A stretch of 42,881 nucleotides of DNA. Source: an uncultured Planctomycetia bacterium (lineage in GTDB: Bacteria; Planctomycetota; Phycisphaerae; Phycisphaerales; SM1A02). The stretch is from positions 1 through 42,881 of the forward strand of contig CALMPF010000039.1 in NCBI GenBank assembly GCA_937871505.1, in the 5' to 3' direction. The position numbers and the translations under genes were made by a program. The notes beneath the pieces were generated by a model. That model was not told the DNA's origin. It worked only from the letters and a program-made list of their open reading frames with translations, and did not search any database. Below are positions 26,531 through 34,797 of the stretch, one piece after another; position 1 is the first letter of the stretch; every line of letters begins with the position of its first letter.

Positions 26531-26560
26531 CCGGGACCGGGTCGAAGACCCCGGCCCCGG
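26531..26560 (-). terminator. Strong GC hairpin downstream of the deiminase-like gene
   Basis: CCGGGACCGGGTC, loop GAA, then GACCCCGGCCCCGG form a stem of about 13 bp with one mismatch or bulge, 56 bp beyond the stop of the minus-strand gene ending at 26616. No T-tract follows, so intrinsic termination is uncertain. It marks the edge between the gene and array C. Confidence 0.45.
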
Positions 26561-26615
26561 AGCCGCGCATGCGCCTGTGCCTGAGGACCAGCTCGCCGAA
26601 GGGGAAGGCGGCGGA

Positions 26616-28901
26616 TCAGCCGCAGTCGCCCCACGCGGCGAGAATCGCCGCGAGATCAGCGCCATCGACGATGCCGTTGCCGTCGACGTCCGCGGGGCAT
26701 CCGCTGCATGGACCCCACGCGGCGAGGACGGCGGCCAGGTCGGCTCCATCGACGACTCCGTTCCCGTCGAGGTCGAAGGTGCATGCATCAAGCTGCTTGA
26801 CCGTCACCGCGATGTAGTCATGGAACGTTCGGTCGGTCGCACGCTGCGCATAGACGAGCACGCGGAGCGACCCGGCGGCGTCAAGGTAGTTGCCGATGTC
26901 GTTGCGGAGATGGGCGACGAGTTCCTTGTCGGTGTTCCTCGCAAAGCTGTTCGCGTATCGGTTCTGCCCGACAAGGCCCCTGCCGTCGCCCCACTGGCCT
27001 CTCGATGTGTCCCAGATGTAAAGCTCCACCTGGGTGCAGCGGTCGGCGTAGCCCTCCCAGAGCAGCTCGATCTCCGCGATCGAGGCTGGATCCTCGGAGA
27101 GGTCGAATCTGAAGAGGTGCGTCGCCTCGTTGGGCGAGGTGATCGTCGGCGGGATGAACCGGTTGGGATCGGCATTCCCTCCCGTCGCGTTCGAGGTCGC
27201 GAGGGCGATGTAGTTCGCGGCGGTGAGGCCGATCGCCACGGGAGCGGCCTTCCCGCTGACGTTGGCCGCCCAGCTTCCGGTCTGATGTCCCCATGCGAAG
27301 CGATCGACGCCTGCGTTGGCCGAGAAGTCGTAGACGGTCGCGGTTCCGCGGGCCTGCCGGTACGGATTGCTGACGGCAGCGACCGTGGCGCCGCCTGTGG
27401 CGTGAACGACGGCCTGGATCCGAGCCGTCGAGCTCGCGCCCGCGGGCACGAGCCAGTCGTAAGACCCGTTGTCGGGGAGCCCCGCGGCGATCGGCATCCA
27501 GGTCTGGCCGTCATCGAGCGAGTAGTGCAGATCGACGCTTGCAAGCGCCACGTTGTCGGTGTCGGTCGCGTTCCAGCGAATGCGCTCGGTCGACCCTTCC
27601 AGCCAGGTCTCGCCTCCTGCGGGCGAGAGCACGATCGCCGAGGGCATGGTCTCCACGTAGCGCGGCACCTGCTTGACGATGCAGTGGATGGCGCCCGCGG
27701 CCGAGATGATGCTCGAGCACTGGATCGGGATGATCTCGACGTTCGGACCCGCGGCGGCCTGCCACGTCGCGATCGCCTCGGCGTCGAAGCCGTTGTACGC
27801 CGGGTTTCCTCCCGGGACGATCGCGGTGCCGTATACGGGCACGAAGATCCGGTCGTTCACCCGGAAGGCGTTCGCGTAGGTGTAGTGGTTGCCCCCCGCG
27901 TTGAAGGCCTTGGGACGGAAGACCTGGAATCCGAGACTCTCCATGAACGGCACCGCGTTGTTCGTGACCGAGATCGCGGTCCCGTTCGAGCCGGGTACGA
28001 ACTCGGAGATGATCGCCGTGCTCTCGTCGACGATGTACATCCACATGTCGATGTGTCCGGTGCCGTCGACCGAACCGGGAAGCTGCGGGAAGACGTGGAG
28101 GGTGTCGATGCCCTGGAACGTGGAGTAGAACTCCTTGATGAGGTCGAGATTGAAACCCTGCGACGCCGGGTTGTCGAGGTTGATCAGCGCCGTGATGAAT
28201 GCGCTGCGGTCGGGGCCGACGAGGAAGTTCCCGCCCGAGTAGTAGAGCCCGACGTCGTAGGTCGGCATCAGGAGGTTCTCCTCGCCGAGGAGCGTCGGGA
28301 TGAAGTTGTCGAACTTCCGCTGCGGGTAGTAGTGGCTGTCGACGATCGCGAGCGTCCCCTCCTGGAAGACGAAGTGCGGTCCGTAGTCGCGCATCCAGAT
28401 CGAGTCGGTCGGCTGGATGATGAAGACCACCTTGCTCAGGTCCGCACCATCCGCGGCGAAGGCCGCGGCGGCGCTGTTCGCCACGGCCTGACTGGCCACG
28501 ACGACGTAGGCGATATCGTCCTTGGCCGGGTCTGCGGTGAGCGCCTTCACGCACGCGCGGACGACGCTCGGCCACGCCCCGGCGCTGTAGCGGAAGAGCA
28601 CGCCGCGCGTCGGTCCGTACTCGGGCGGAGACTCGATCAGGCCGACGCCGGGAGCGTCGGTCGCGACGGTCGAGATCGTGTATGGAAGCGGGTTCTGGTT
28701 GGGGTCGAACGGCGTGCCGCCCTCGCGCCACCGTGGCAGCGGCGTCGTCTCTTCGCTCGGTCCGTCGCCGGGACCGGCCGGGAGGCCGGAGGCGAAGGCG
28801 ACCGATCCGAACAGCGTCGTGGCGAGCGTGAGCGCCCCGGCGACGGCGAGGGTGCCGGGTCGGCCTCGCGCGATGCCGGGGATGCAGTCTGATGCACTCA
28901 T
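26616..28901 (-). CDS. Secreted agmatine deiminase / peptidylarginine deiminase-like protein with dockerin-like tail
   Basis: The 761-residue protein starts with a signal peptide (about residues 15-38). The catalytic domain is of the PAD_porph type, which hydrolyses guanidino groups. WMRDYGP (Asp172), a GGN motif (223-225), GHIDMW (His283, Asp285) and the nucleophile Cys407 in GAIHCIVKQVPR are all present, so it looks active. A Kre9/KNH-like beta domain follows (about 422-505, starting SPAGGETWLEGSTERIRWN). A further beta domain (about 515-700) may bind carbohydrate. The tail (about 707-761) has two dockerin-like calcium-loop repeats, DLDGNGVVDGADLAAVLAAW and DVDGNGIVDGADLAAILAAW. AAGGAG before ATG 28901 supports the start. 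The substrate (agmatine, arginine or protein arginine) is not resolved. Confidence 0.9.
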   Translation of the reverse strand: MSASDCIPGIARGRPGTLAVAGALTLATTLFGSVAFASGLPAGPGDGPSEETTPLPRWREGGTPFDPNQNPLPYTISTVATDAPGVGLIESPPEYGPTRGVLFRYSAGAWPSVVRACVKALTADPAKDDIAYVVVASQAVANSAAAAFAADGADLSKVVFIIQPTDSIWMRDYGPHFVFQEGTLAIVDSHYYPQRKFDNFIPTLLGEENLLMPTYDVGLYYSGGNFLVGPDRSAFITALINLDNPASQGFNLDLIKEFYSTFQGIDTLHVFPQLPGSVDGTGHIDMWMYIVDESTAIISEFVPGSNGTAISVTNNAVPFMESLGFQVFRPKAFNAGGNHYTYANAFRVNDRIFVPVYGTAIVPGGNPAYNGFDAEAIATWQAAAGPNVEIIPIQCSSIISAAGAIHCIVKQVPRYVETMPSAIVLSPAGGETWLEGSTERIRWNATDTDNVALASVDLHYSLDDGQTWMPIAAGLPDNGSYDWLVPAGASSTARIQAVVHATGGATVAAVSNPYRQARGTATVYDFSANAGVDRFAWGHQTGSWAANVSGKAAPVAIGLTAANYIALATSNATGGNADPNRFIPPTITSPNEATHLFRFDLSEDPASIAEIELLWEGYADRCTQVELYIWDTSRGQWGDGRGLVGQNRYANSFARNTDKELVAHLRNDIGNYLDAAGSLRVLVYAQRATDRTFHDYIAVTVKQLDACTFDLDGNGVVDGADLAAVLAAWGPCSGCPADVDGNGIVDGADLAAILAAWGDCG

Positions 28902-29266
28902 CGGATGGAGCTCCTTGCGTGGGAAACCTGTTCCGGCGCCGCGACAGCGTCGCGGAACGCGGCCGCGCCCGCATGCGCCGATCGCAGCGGACGCGAAGGA
29001 ATCGCCGTCATTCGCCGCTCGGAGTCGCGCGGGTCGCGAGAGCGTCCAGAAATCGGAGAAATTGCGGTGGCATCGCGCCGCGGTCGCCGGAGCGCGTCTG
29101 AGAACACGCTGTTGCCCACGATGGCGGCGCCCTTCCAACATGCACCGGGGATCGATCGAGCGCGAACTGGCATGCGCGCCGCGAATGACCGCGGTGCGGT
29201 GAGGGAGCGCGCGGCGCACGCACGCTCGCACGCTCGGCCACTGGGACGAGGTCCGCCCGGAGCTCG
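28902..29266. other. Intergenic stretch upstream of the deiminase-like gene
   Basis: No gene seen. It holds the Shine-Dalgarno site of the gene starting at 28901 and presumably its promoter. No clear boxes, hairpins or repeats stand out. Confidence 0.5.
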
Positions 29267-30526
29267 CTACGGGCGGCGAAGATCCCCCGCTCGGGCCTCC
29301 TCGGGCGCGATCTCGACCGGAGACTGCCCGCGCCAGATCCGCGGACCTGAGGGCGCGCTCACCAGCAGACGGACGAAGGCGTCGTACTGCTTCGACAGCT
29401 CTTCGATGTCGGCGTTGAAGTAGACGGTCGCGACCCAGCGCCCGCCTCCCGAGAGCCCCCACCGACGCTTCGCCTCTGCGGGGACGACATCGGAGCTGCG
29501 AACCCGCGCCGTAAGCCGCCCGGCGGCGGCATCGGCGACGACCTCGCGAAGCGCCGCGGCGTAGCGCCCGCCCTCGCCTTCATTCAGGAAGTGCACGAGC
29601 GCCCAGAGCTGGGCGTAGTACGTCAGGAGCGTCGTCTTCCCCTGCCCCAACGCTTCCTGCGGCGTCCCCCGGATGAGATCGGCGAGAGGCACAAGTCGTC
29701 CCGCCCGGGCCGCCTCGCGCAGCTCTCCGAACCGCTCGAAGTTTCGCCACGGGAGAAACACCGGTCGCTCGCTTCCCCTCCGGAAGCGATGTCCCTCCAT
29801 CCAGCAGGCGACGCCTTCCTCAAGCCACGTCGGAAGGCGATCCCGGAAGACGCTCTGGGTGTACTGGTGCCAGCCCTCGTGAACCGCGATGATGAACGTG
29901 TCTTCGCGTCCGATGTTGAAGAGGACCGATTCGCCCTCCGTCGTGTACCCCCCTCGTCCGATCGCGAGATAGGTCTCCGCGTCGTTGGGGAGCCTTCGAC
30001 GCGTATAGGCCGCCCACTCCGGACGACGATCGAAGATGCTGCTGCGAAGCGCCGTTGTCGGACGCGGCAGCGCCCCGAGCGCCGACGTGTAGTGGTCGAG
30101 CGCGTGCTCCATCAGGACGGGAAGGTCGCTGAGGAGCACTTCGTCGCGGATCGTCGTGTGCAGCCGATAGTTGGGCGAGGACAGAATGAGCCCCGCGAGC
30201 TCGCCCCAGGACCACGGCGAGCGCTGGACACCGGCGACCGCGCCGGCCGAGACTTCGGCGGGCGTCGGCGACGCAGCAGCGGCGCTCCGGCCGGCCCCTC
30301 CGGATGAGGCCTCACCTCGGACGGAACCGCTCGACTCAACCGACTGCGGCGAACGGACGTCGGACGATGCGTCTGGGACTGGCCCGACCTTGGGAAGGTC
30401 GCGAAGCGCGGTGGCGCCGGGCGAACGAGGTTCGGGCGAGCTGCACGCAGCAAGCAGCGCAACCGTCGCGATCAGCACGAGGCGGGCGCACGGAGCCGGT
30501 CGCGGACGGCCGCACCGCGTTCGCAC
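29267..30526 (-). CDS. Lipoprotein with DUF1570-type zinc-peptidase motif
   Basis: The 419-residue product begins with a lipoprotein signal ending in the lipobox LLAAC (Cys28), so it should be anchored in a membrane facing the periplasm. A Ser/Ala/Pro-rich linker spans about residues 30-105. The globular domain carries VHEGWHQYTQ, an HExxH zinc motif (216-220), and WLEEG about 16 residues later, which could supply the third ligand; this matches planctomycete DUF1570 proteins. The start is debatable. GTG 30526 places the signal at the N terminus. An in-frame ATG at 30856 overlaps the stop of the preceding gene (TGATG) but adds 110 low-complexity residues before the lipobox. The preceding gene suggests cotranscription. 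Confidence 0.75.
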   Translation of the reverse strand: MRTRCGRPRPAPCARLVLIATVALLAACSSPEPRSPGATALRDLPKVGPVPDASSDVRSPQSVESSGSVRGEASSGGAGRSAAAASPTPAEVSAGAVAGVQRSPWSWGELAGLILSSPNYRLHTTIRDEVLLSDLPVLMEHALDHYTSALGALPRPTTALRSSIFDRRPEWAAYTRRRLPNDAETYLAIGRGGYTTEGESVLFNIGREDTFIIAVHEGWHQYTQSVFRDRLPTWLEEGVACWMEGHRFRRGSERPVFLPWRNFERFGELREAARAGRLVPLADLIRGTPQEALGQGKTTLLTYYAQLWALVHFLNEGEGGRYAAALREVVADAAAGRLTARVRSSDVVPAEAKRRWGLSGGGRWVATVYFNADIEELSKQYDAFVRLLVSAPSGPRIWRGQSPVEIAPEEARAGDLRRP

Positions 30527-30855
30527 TCCGATCCGGGATGCTCTGACGGCCGCGCTGGTGGCGCCCCGTGGGGCGGATCCCGTTCCGGCGAAGCCCGTTG
30601 GGATGAAGCCCGCTCCGAGGGCCACCAGTTCAGGCGCGCTCGGGAGAGCTGCCTCGGTCGCTGAAGGACTTTGCGGCAGGGGTGATTGCCGCGCCGGGCG
30701 AGCGGGCGGAGAAAGCGGGGCGCCCGGGGCGGACTGCCATTCGAACTCGCCGAGCTCGGGCCCTTCCGAACGCAGGTGATCGCCCTCCGCGAGACGGCGC
30801 CATCCCGGCTTCCGCGGCGCACACGACTCAGAGGATTGATCACGCGGAAACGGCA
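30527..30855. other. Spacer or alternative N-terminal extension of the DUF1570 lipoprotein
   Basis: This stretch is open in the frame of the lipoprotein gene back to ATG 30856 but encodes Arg/Pro/Ser-rich sequence without a recognisable domain. I see no other feature in it. Confidence 0.4.
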
Positions 30856-31848
30856 TCAGGATTCCTGTCGTCGACCAGACCCCGACGGATGCACCGGCGC
30901 GAGGTAGGCGGAGATCGCAGCATCGTCCCACATCGCACCGTCGCGGATCCACTCGACAAGGATCGCGATCGCTTGGTCGTCAAGAGGTCGGTCCGGCGGC
31001 ATCCGCTCGATGTCGTCATGGAGTCCACGGACGACCTCGATCAGGAGACTCCCGCTGGGGTCTCCGGGAACGACCGGGGGGCGCCGTGAACGTCCGATCG
31101 CGAGCAGCCCCTCCAGCGACCGCATGTCGAGGCCACCGCGGCTTCGACTCCCATGGCACCCGAGGCATTCCGTCGCCAGGAGCGGTGCCACCGACTGCGC
31201 GAAGAAGGCGGCCCGGTGATCCGGCAGATGGTCGAGCGCGACGGCTGCAGGATCGCGCGGGGAAGCGGCCACCGCGGCCGCGCGGTCGGCACCGCCGACG
31301 TGCGACGGGCTCGAATGGAACGTGCGGGAGCGCCACGGCTCGGTCCCAACGCCATGCCCGTACACGAGGTCGCCACCGTGGTGAGCGACGACGGCGGTCC
31401 ACCCGGCAACCACCAAGGCCCCGAGAAGCCCCGCCAACCGCGAGCCCAGCCCGATGAGTCGCGACGGCGCGATCGAGATCGCGTAGAGGCCTGCGACGCC
31501 GAGTCCGAGGATCCACAGCCACTCGCCAAGCGCCTCGTGCCGATCCAGAATCACTCCGGCCGCCTCGGAAAGGTGCCCTGGAATCGCCCCCTCGGCATCC
31601 TCGCCGCTCTTCATCGCCGCGAACGCGGTGGCGGCGAAGAGAAGGAAGTAGATCGCCGCTGCGATCCTGATCGACTTCCGCCGAAGCACCAGTGTCACGA
31701 TCGCGACGGGGACGCCAAACGTCGCAAGCACCACGGGAAAGTGCACCACGACCGCGTGTCGGCGAGCGGGATCGGCGAGCGCAGCGCGAGCCTCGTTGGC
31801 GAAGGTGTCGACGAAGCCGAGGTCGAAGGAGCTGCCGATGAGTTCCAT
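30856..31848 (-). CDS. DUF2231 membrane domain fused to planctomycete-type cytochrome c (PSCyt1)
   Basis: The 330-residue protein has four membrane helices (near residues 34-54, 60-80, 108-128 and 134-154) with the DUF2231 signature HHGGDLVYGHGVG (156-168). A linker follows, then a PSCyt1-type domain with one haem-binding motif CLGCH (228-232) in ATECLGCHGSRSRGGLDMRS, and the family's VPGDPSGSLLIEVVRG and MPPDRPLDDQAIAILVEWI. It probably shuttles electrons at the membrane or senses redox state; the partner is unknown. The ATG at 31848 precedes the DUF2231 region. The gene overlaps the possible ATG of the next gene as TGATG. A perfect palindrome lies 11 bp upstream. Confidence 0.88.
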   Translation of the reverse strand: MELIGSSFDLGFVDTFANEARAALADPARRHAVVVHFPVVLATFGVPVAIVTLVLRRKSIRIAAAIYFLLFAATAFAAMKSGEDAEGAIPGHLSEAAGVILDRHEALGEWLWILGLGVAGLYAISIAPSRLIGLGSRLAGLLGALVVAGWTAVVAHHGGDLVYGHGVGTEPWRSRTFHSSPSHVGGADRAAAVAASPRDPAAVALDHLPDHRAAFFAQSVAPLLATECLGCHGSRSRGGLDMRSLEGLLAIGRSRRPPVVPGDPSGSLLIEVVRGLHDDIERMPPDRPLDDQAIAILVEWIRDGAMWDDAAISAYLAPVHPSGSGRRQES

Positions 31849-31858
31849 CGCGGGGAGG

Positions 31859-31873
31859 TGATACGTCGTATCA
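31859..31873. promoter_or_regulatory. Putative operator: TGATACG-T-CGTATCA palindrome
   Basis: A perfect 7-bp inverted repeat with a one-base centre lies 10 bases upstream of the start of the DUF2231-cytochrome gene. It is AT-richer than its surroundings and has the form of a binding site for a dimeric repressor. No regulator gene is adjacent, so the regulator is unknown. Confidence 0.4.
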
Positions 31874-32040
31874 GCGAGTGAGCCCGCTCTCTGAGCCGCT
31901 GCGCGCTCGGGAACGATTGGGCAAGGCTATGCCGATCCGCTGACGTACCCCCTGAGGACGGCGGGGCACCAATGGCGGGCGATCCAGTCGACTCAGCCTC
32001 CGCATGCTGAGCGAGCGGAGGACCTCCTCCTTGACGACCC

Positions 32041-32190
32041 CGGGTGATCCCGAGCGATCCCGAGCGACTCCGAGCGATTCAGGGGGATCTCGGGTGATCC
32101 CACATGACCCAGGGCGATTCCGGATGACTCCGGGTGATTCCACATGAACCGGGGCGATTCCGGACGACCCCGGGTGATTCCACGCGCTTC
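32041..32190. repeat. 10-bp phased tandem repeat, about 15 units
   Basis: Fifteen consecutive decamers vary around CGGGYGATTC (for example CGGGTGATCC, CGAGCGATCC, CGGATGACTC). A higher-order 40-bp unit is seen at 32091-32130 and 32131-32170. The period equals roughly one DNA helical turn and is not a multiple of three, so the repeat is not coding. It lies in the divergent region before array D. Confidence 0.9.
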
Positions 32191-32257
32191 CGCATCAGAC
32201 GCTGCGTCGCCCGACCGCAGAGTCGAGGCCCGGAGTCGGGGGCGATTGCAGGCTGCG

Positions 32258-32665
32258 GGGGCGCAGACCGGCCACGGGGCGCAGACCGGCCACGAAGGCG
32301 CAGACCGGCCACGAAGGCGCAGACCGGCCACGCACGGTGGGGCGAAGGGGCGAAGACCGGCCAGGCACGCACGAAGAGGCGAAGGGCAGCGGGGCGAAAA
32401 GGAGAAGACCGGCGAAGACCGGCCACGCACGCGGTGGGCGAACACCGGCCACGCACCAACGGGGGCGCAGACCGGCCACGCACGGTGGGGCGAAGACCGG
32501 CCATGCACGCGAGGGGCGAAGACCGGCCATGCACGCGAGGGCGAGCACCGGCCACGCACCCACGAAGAGGCGAACGGCCGTGGGGCGAAAGGGCGAACAC
32601 CGGCCACGCACGGAGGAGAAGACCGGCGACGAGGCGAAGGGGGCGAAGCCCGGCCACGCCCGATG
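32258..32665. repeat. Repeat array D (AGACCGGCCACGCAC family)
   Basis: About thirteen copies of RRCCGGCCACGCAC type (GCAGACCGGCCACG, GAAGACCGGCCATGCACGCG, GAACACCGGCCACGCAC) lie in the plus orientation. They are separated by short purine-rich stretches such as GGGGCGAA and GAAGAGGCGAA. Spacings vary from about 15 to 60 bp. The array ends about 250 bp upstream of the Y1 transposase start. No gene is seen inside it. Confidence 0.92.
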
Positions 32666-32919
32666 GGTGCTTCGCGATGCGCAGTGCAATTTTGCATGTT
32701 CGCGCCAACTCGCCTGCGATCCTCGGGCCGCACGCAATCCGTGGTAGATTCCAATCGGAGCGTGACGGGCCCCTTCACACCGAATCTGGGTGTGCCATCG
32801 CCTCCGCCGCACCGACGATCGTCGGCCGGACGCCCGAGCTTGGAGCGGGCGTCGGCACGGCTACGGCCCCATGCGCAGAGGCCTCCGCCATCGTCAGCCG
32901 TGTCCAACCTGGGGGTAAC

Positions 32920-34434
32920 GTGGCCACTCCGCGCAGTCAGATCGTCGATCGCTCTGCATCAAGCCTGTATCACTGCGTGTCTCGATGCGTCCGCCGGGCG
33001 TTCTTGCTTGGATCACGAGGCGACGATCATCGGCAAGCGTGGATCGTCCGCCGCCTCCGCACGCTCTGCGACGCCTTCGCCATCGACGTCGTCTCGCTCG
33101 CGGTGATGGACAATCACCTTCACCTCATCCTCCGGACCCTGCCGGAGCTGATCAACGCGTGGAGTGATCGCGAGATCGCCTTTCGGTGGCTCCTCGTTCG
33201 ACCGAGGCTCGGAAGAAGACGGAGGCAGGGACTTCCGTCGCACGCTCCGCCGCAGGAGGCTGAGATCCGAGAGATCTGCGGCCAGCCCGGCCGGATCGCG
33301 ACCCTCCGCTCGCGCTTGGCCGACCTGAGCTGGTTCATGAAGGAGCTCAAGGAGCCGCTGGCACGTCTGGCCAACGCCGAAGACGGGGTCGAGGGCCGCT
33401 TCTGGCAGGACCGCTTCCGAAGCCATCGACTGCTCGACGAGGCATCGCTGCTCTGCTGCGCGACCTACGTCGATCTGAACCCGGTGAAGGCAGGGATGAC
33501 GAGGGACCCGCTGCTCGCCGAGCACACCTCGGCGGCGATCTGGTTCCGGCGGATCGTCGCGCTCCGCGCCCGACGATCGCCGGCACCCACAGAACGGACT
33601 TCGGCTGAGGAGCCGAACGAGCCCGAACCGCGGCCAGCGCACGAGACGTTGAGAGAGGGTGAGCCGCCGGCGCAGCACGGACGAGAAGGGAGATCGGCGC
33701 CCCGACCGAGCGCAGCCGAGGAGGAGGAGATCGAAGCGCTCCTGAGTGCGTGCGACACCATGGTCATGCTTCCCTCGATCGGCGCGCACCGTCAATGCCA
33801 CATTGAAGGCGGTGAATCGTTGAGATCGGATCACGGGTGCTGCTGCGACGTCTCCGCGACGGGGACCTGCTGCCGGGACTTGATCGCAGCCGGGCTCAAC
33901 GTCGAACCTCCACGCGGGGGGATCGAGGAGCGGCAGGGATCGCCGCCCTCTGGCGACGCGGCGTCAATGCCGCGCGCGCGTCCGATGTGCGGCCGCGAGC
34001 CTGACGGGGGACGACCCGCTTCCGATGCGCAGACGAGTTCCCAGAAGCACCGATGTTCGACCGCCGGGCCGAATCCGCTCGCTCCGCCGATCGCGATCCT
34101 GTCGATGACCCTGGGCGCCTATCTCAGACGGCTCCGAGCGATCGGATCGGCCCTGGCCGAGCTGGTCCGCACTCCGGCGCGGACGATCGCGCCGGATGCC
34201 TCAAGCGAAGCACTCGCCTCGCGCGCGATCCAGTCCGTCCTCGATGGCGAGCATCTCAGCGCGCCAGCGATGGCATCGGCCTTTCGACAGCTTCGCTTTC
34301 GGGGGAACGTGATCGGCTCAACACCCCGACTGGCAGAGGAGGCGACGCGCCGAGGCGCTCGCCGACTTCTCATGGCATTGCGGACTGGCCTGCCGCCGAG
34401 GCAGGACCCGCCATTGGCTCACGCAGGCACGTGA
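32920..34434 (+). CDS. IS200-like/REP-associated tyrosine (Y1, HUH) transposase
   Basis: The first 193 residues are the Y1 nuclease core. YHCVSRCVRRAFLL (17-30) is the family N-terminal motif and HLH (66-68, in AVMDNHLHLIL) is the HUH metal-binding pair. RFWQDRFRSHRLLDEASLL leads to YVDLNPVKAGM, whose Tyr183 is the expected catalytic residue. Such enzymes cut and join single-stranded DNA at hairpins and, in the RAYT branch, act on REP palindromes. A variable, partly low-complexity region follows (about 205-385), then a C-terminal part with GNVIGSTPRLAEEA. The GTG at 32920 is chosen because family similarity begins at ATPRSQIVD; an open frame runs back through array D but is not coding. No flanking IS ends were recognised, and it stands alone beside array D. 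Confidence 0.88.
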   Translation: MATPRSQIVDRSASSLYHCVSRCVRRAFLLGSRGDDHRQAWIVRRLRTLCDAFAIDVVSLAVMDNHLHLILRTLPELINAWSDREIAFRWLLVRPRLGRRRRQGLPSHAPPQEAEIREICGQPGRIATLRSRLADLSWFMKELKEPLARLANAEDGVEGRFWQDRFRSHRLLDEASLLCCATYVDLNPVKAGMTRDPLLAEHTSAAIWFRRIVALRARRSPAPTERTSAEEPNEPEPRPAHETLREGEPPAQHGREGRSAPRPSAAEEEEIEALLSACDTMVMLPSIGAHRQCHIEGGESLRSDHGCCCDVSATGTCCRDLIAAGLNVEPPRGGIEERQGSPPSGDAASMPRARPMCGREPDGGRPASDAQTSSQKHRCSTAGPNPLAPPIAILSMTLGAYLRRLRAIGSALAELVRTPARTIAPDASSEALASRAIQSVLDGEHLSAPAMASAFRQLRFRGNVIGSTPRLAEEATRRGARRLLMALRTGLPPRQDPPLAHAGT

Positions 34435-34797
34435 TCAGCGCGCCGCCGGACGACCCCCGCGGAGACGCACGCCGCGGAGACGCACGCCGGAGGCGCGGCC
34501 GATGCGTCAGGGGATCTCGTGCATCGCCGAACGGGCCCGAGCGCACCGCTCCAGGCACCCGGACCCCCACCGAGCGCGAGCGCCGCTCGAGCATGCTCGG
34601 GCATCGCTCGCGGTCCGAAGGAGCCTGCTCCGATGCGAGGAAAGAGAGAGCAAGCGACTCCACGCCACACGATGCCGGCGCGGGACGGGGGGACCGAGCG
34701 GACGCGATCGAGCCCCCCGCTTCCGCCACGTCGTCCGCCTCGTGAGGCTCAGCGCTCCCTGCCCCGCATCGCGGACCGACCGCTCGCGGGCTCGGGG
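34435..34797. other. Intergenic stretch between convergent transposase and DHS-like genes
   Basis: No gene seen. A 15-bp unit GCGGAGACGCACGCC is repeated at 34459 and 34474. Overlapping open frames on both strands have no recognisable similarity. No clear terminator is visible. Confidence 0.5.

Noticed and set aside
32134..32919. Long N-terminal extension of the transposase through array D
   Set aside because: The translated extension is only repeat-derived peptide. Family similarity starts directly after GTG 32920.
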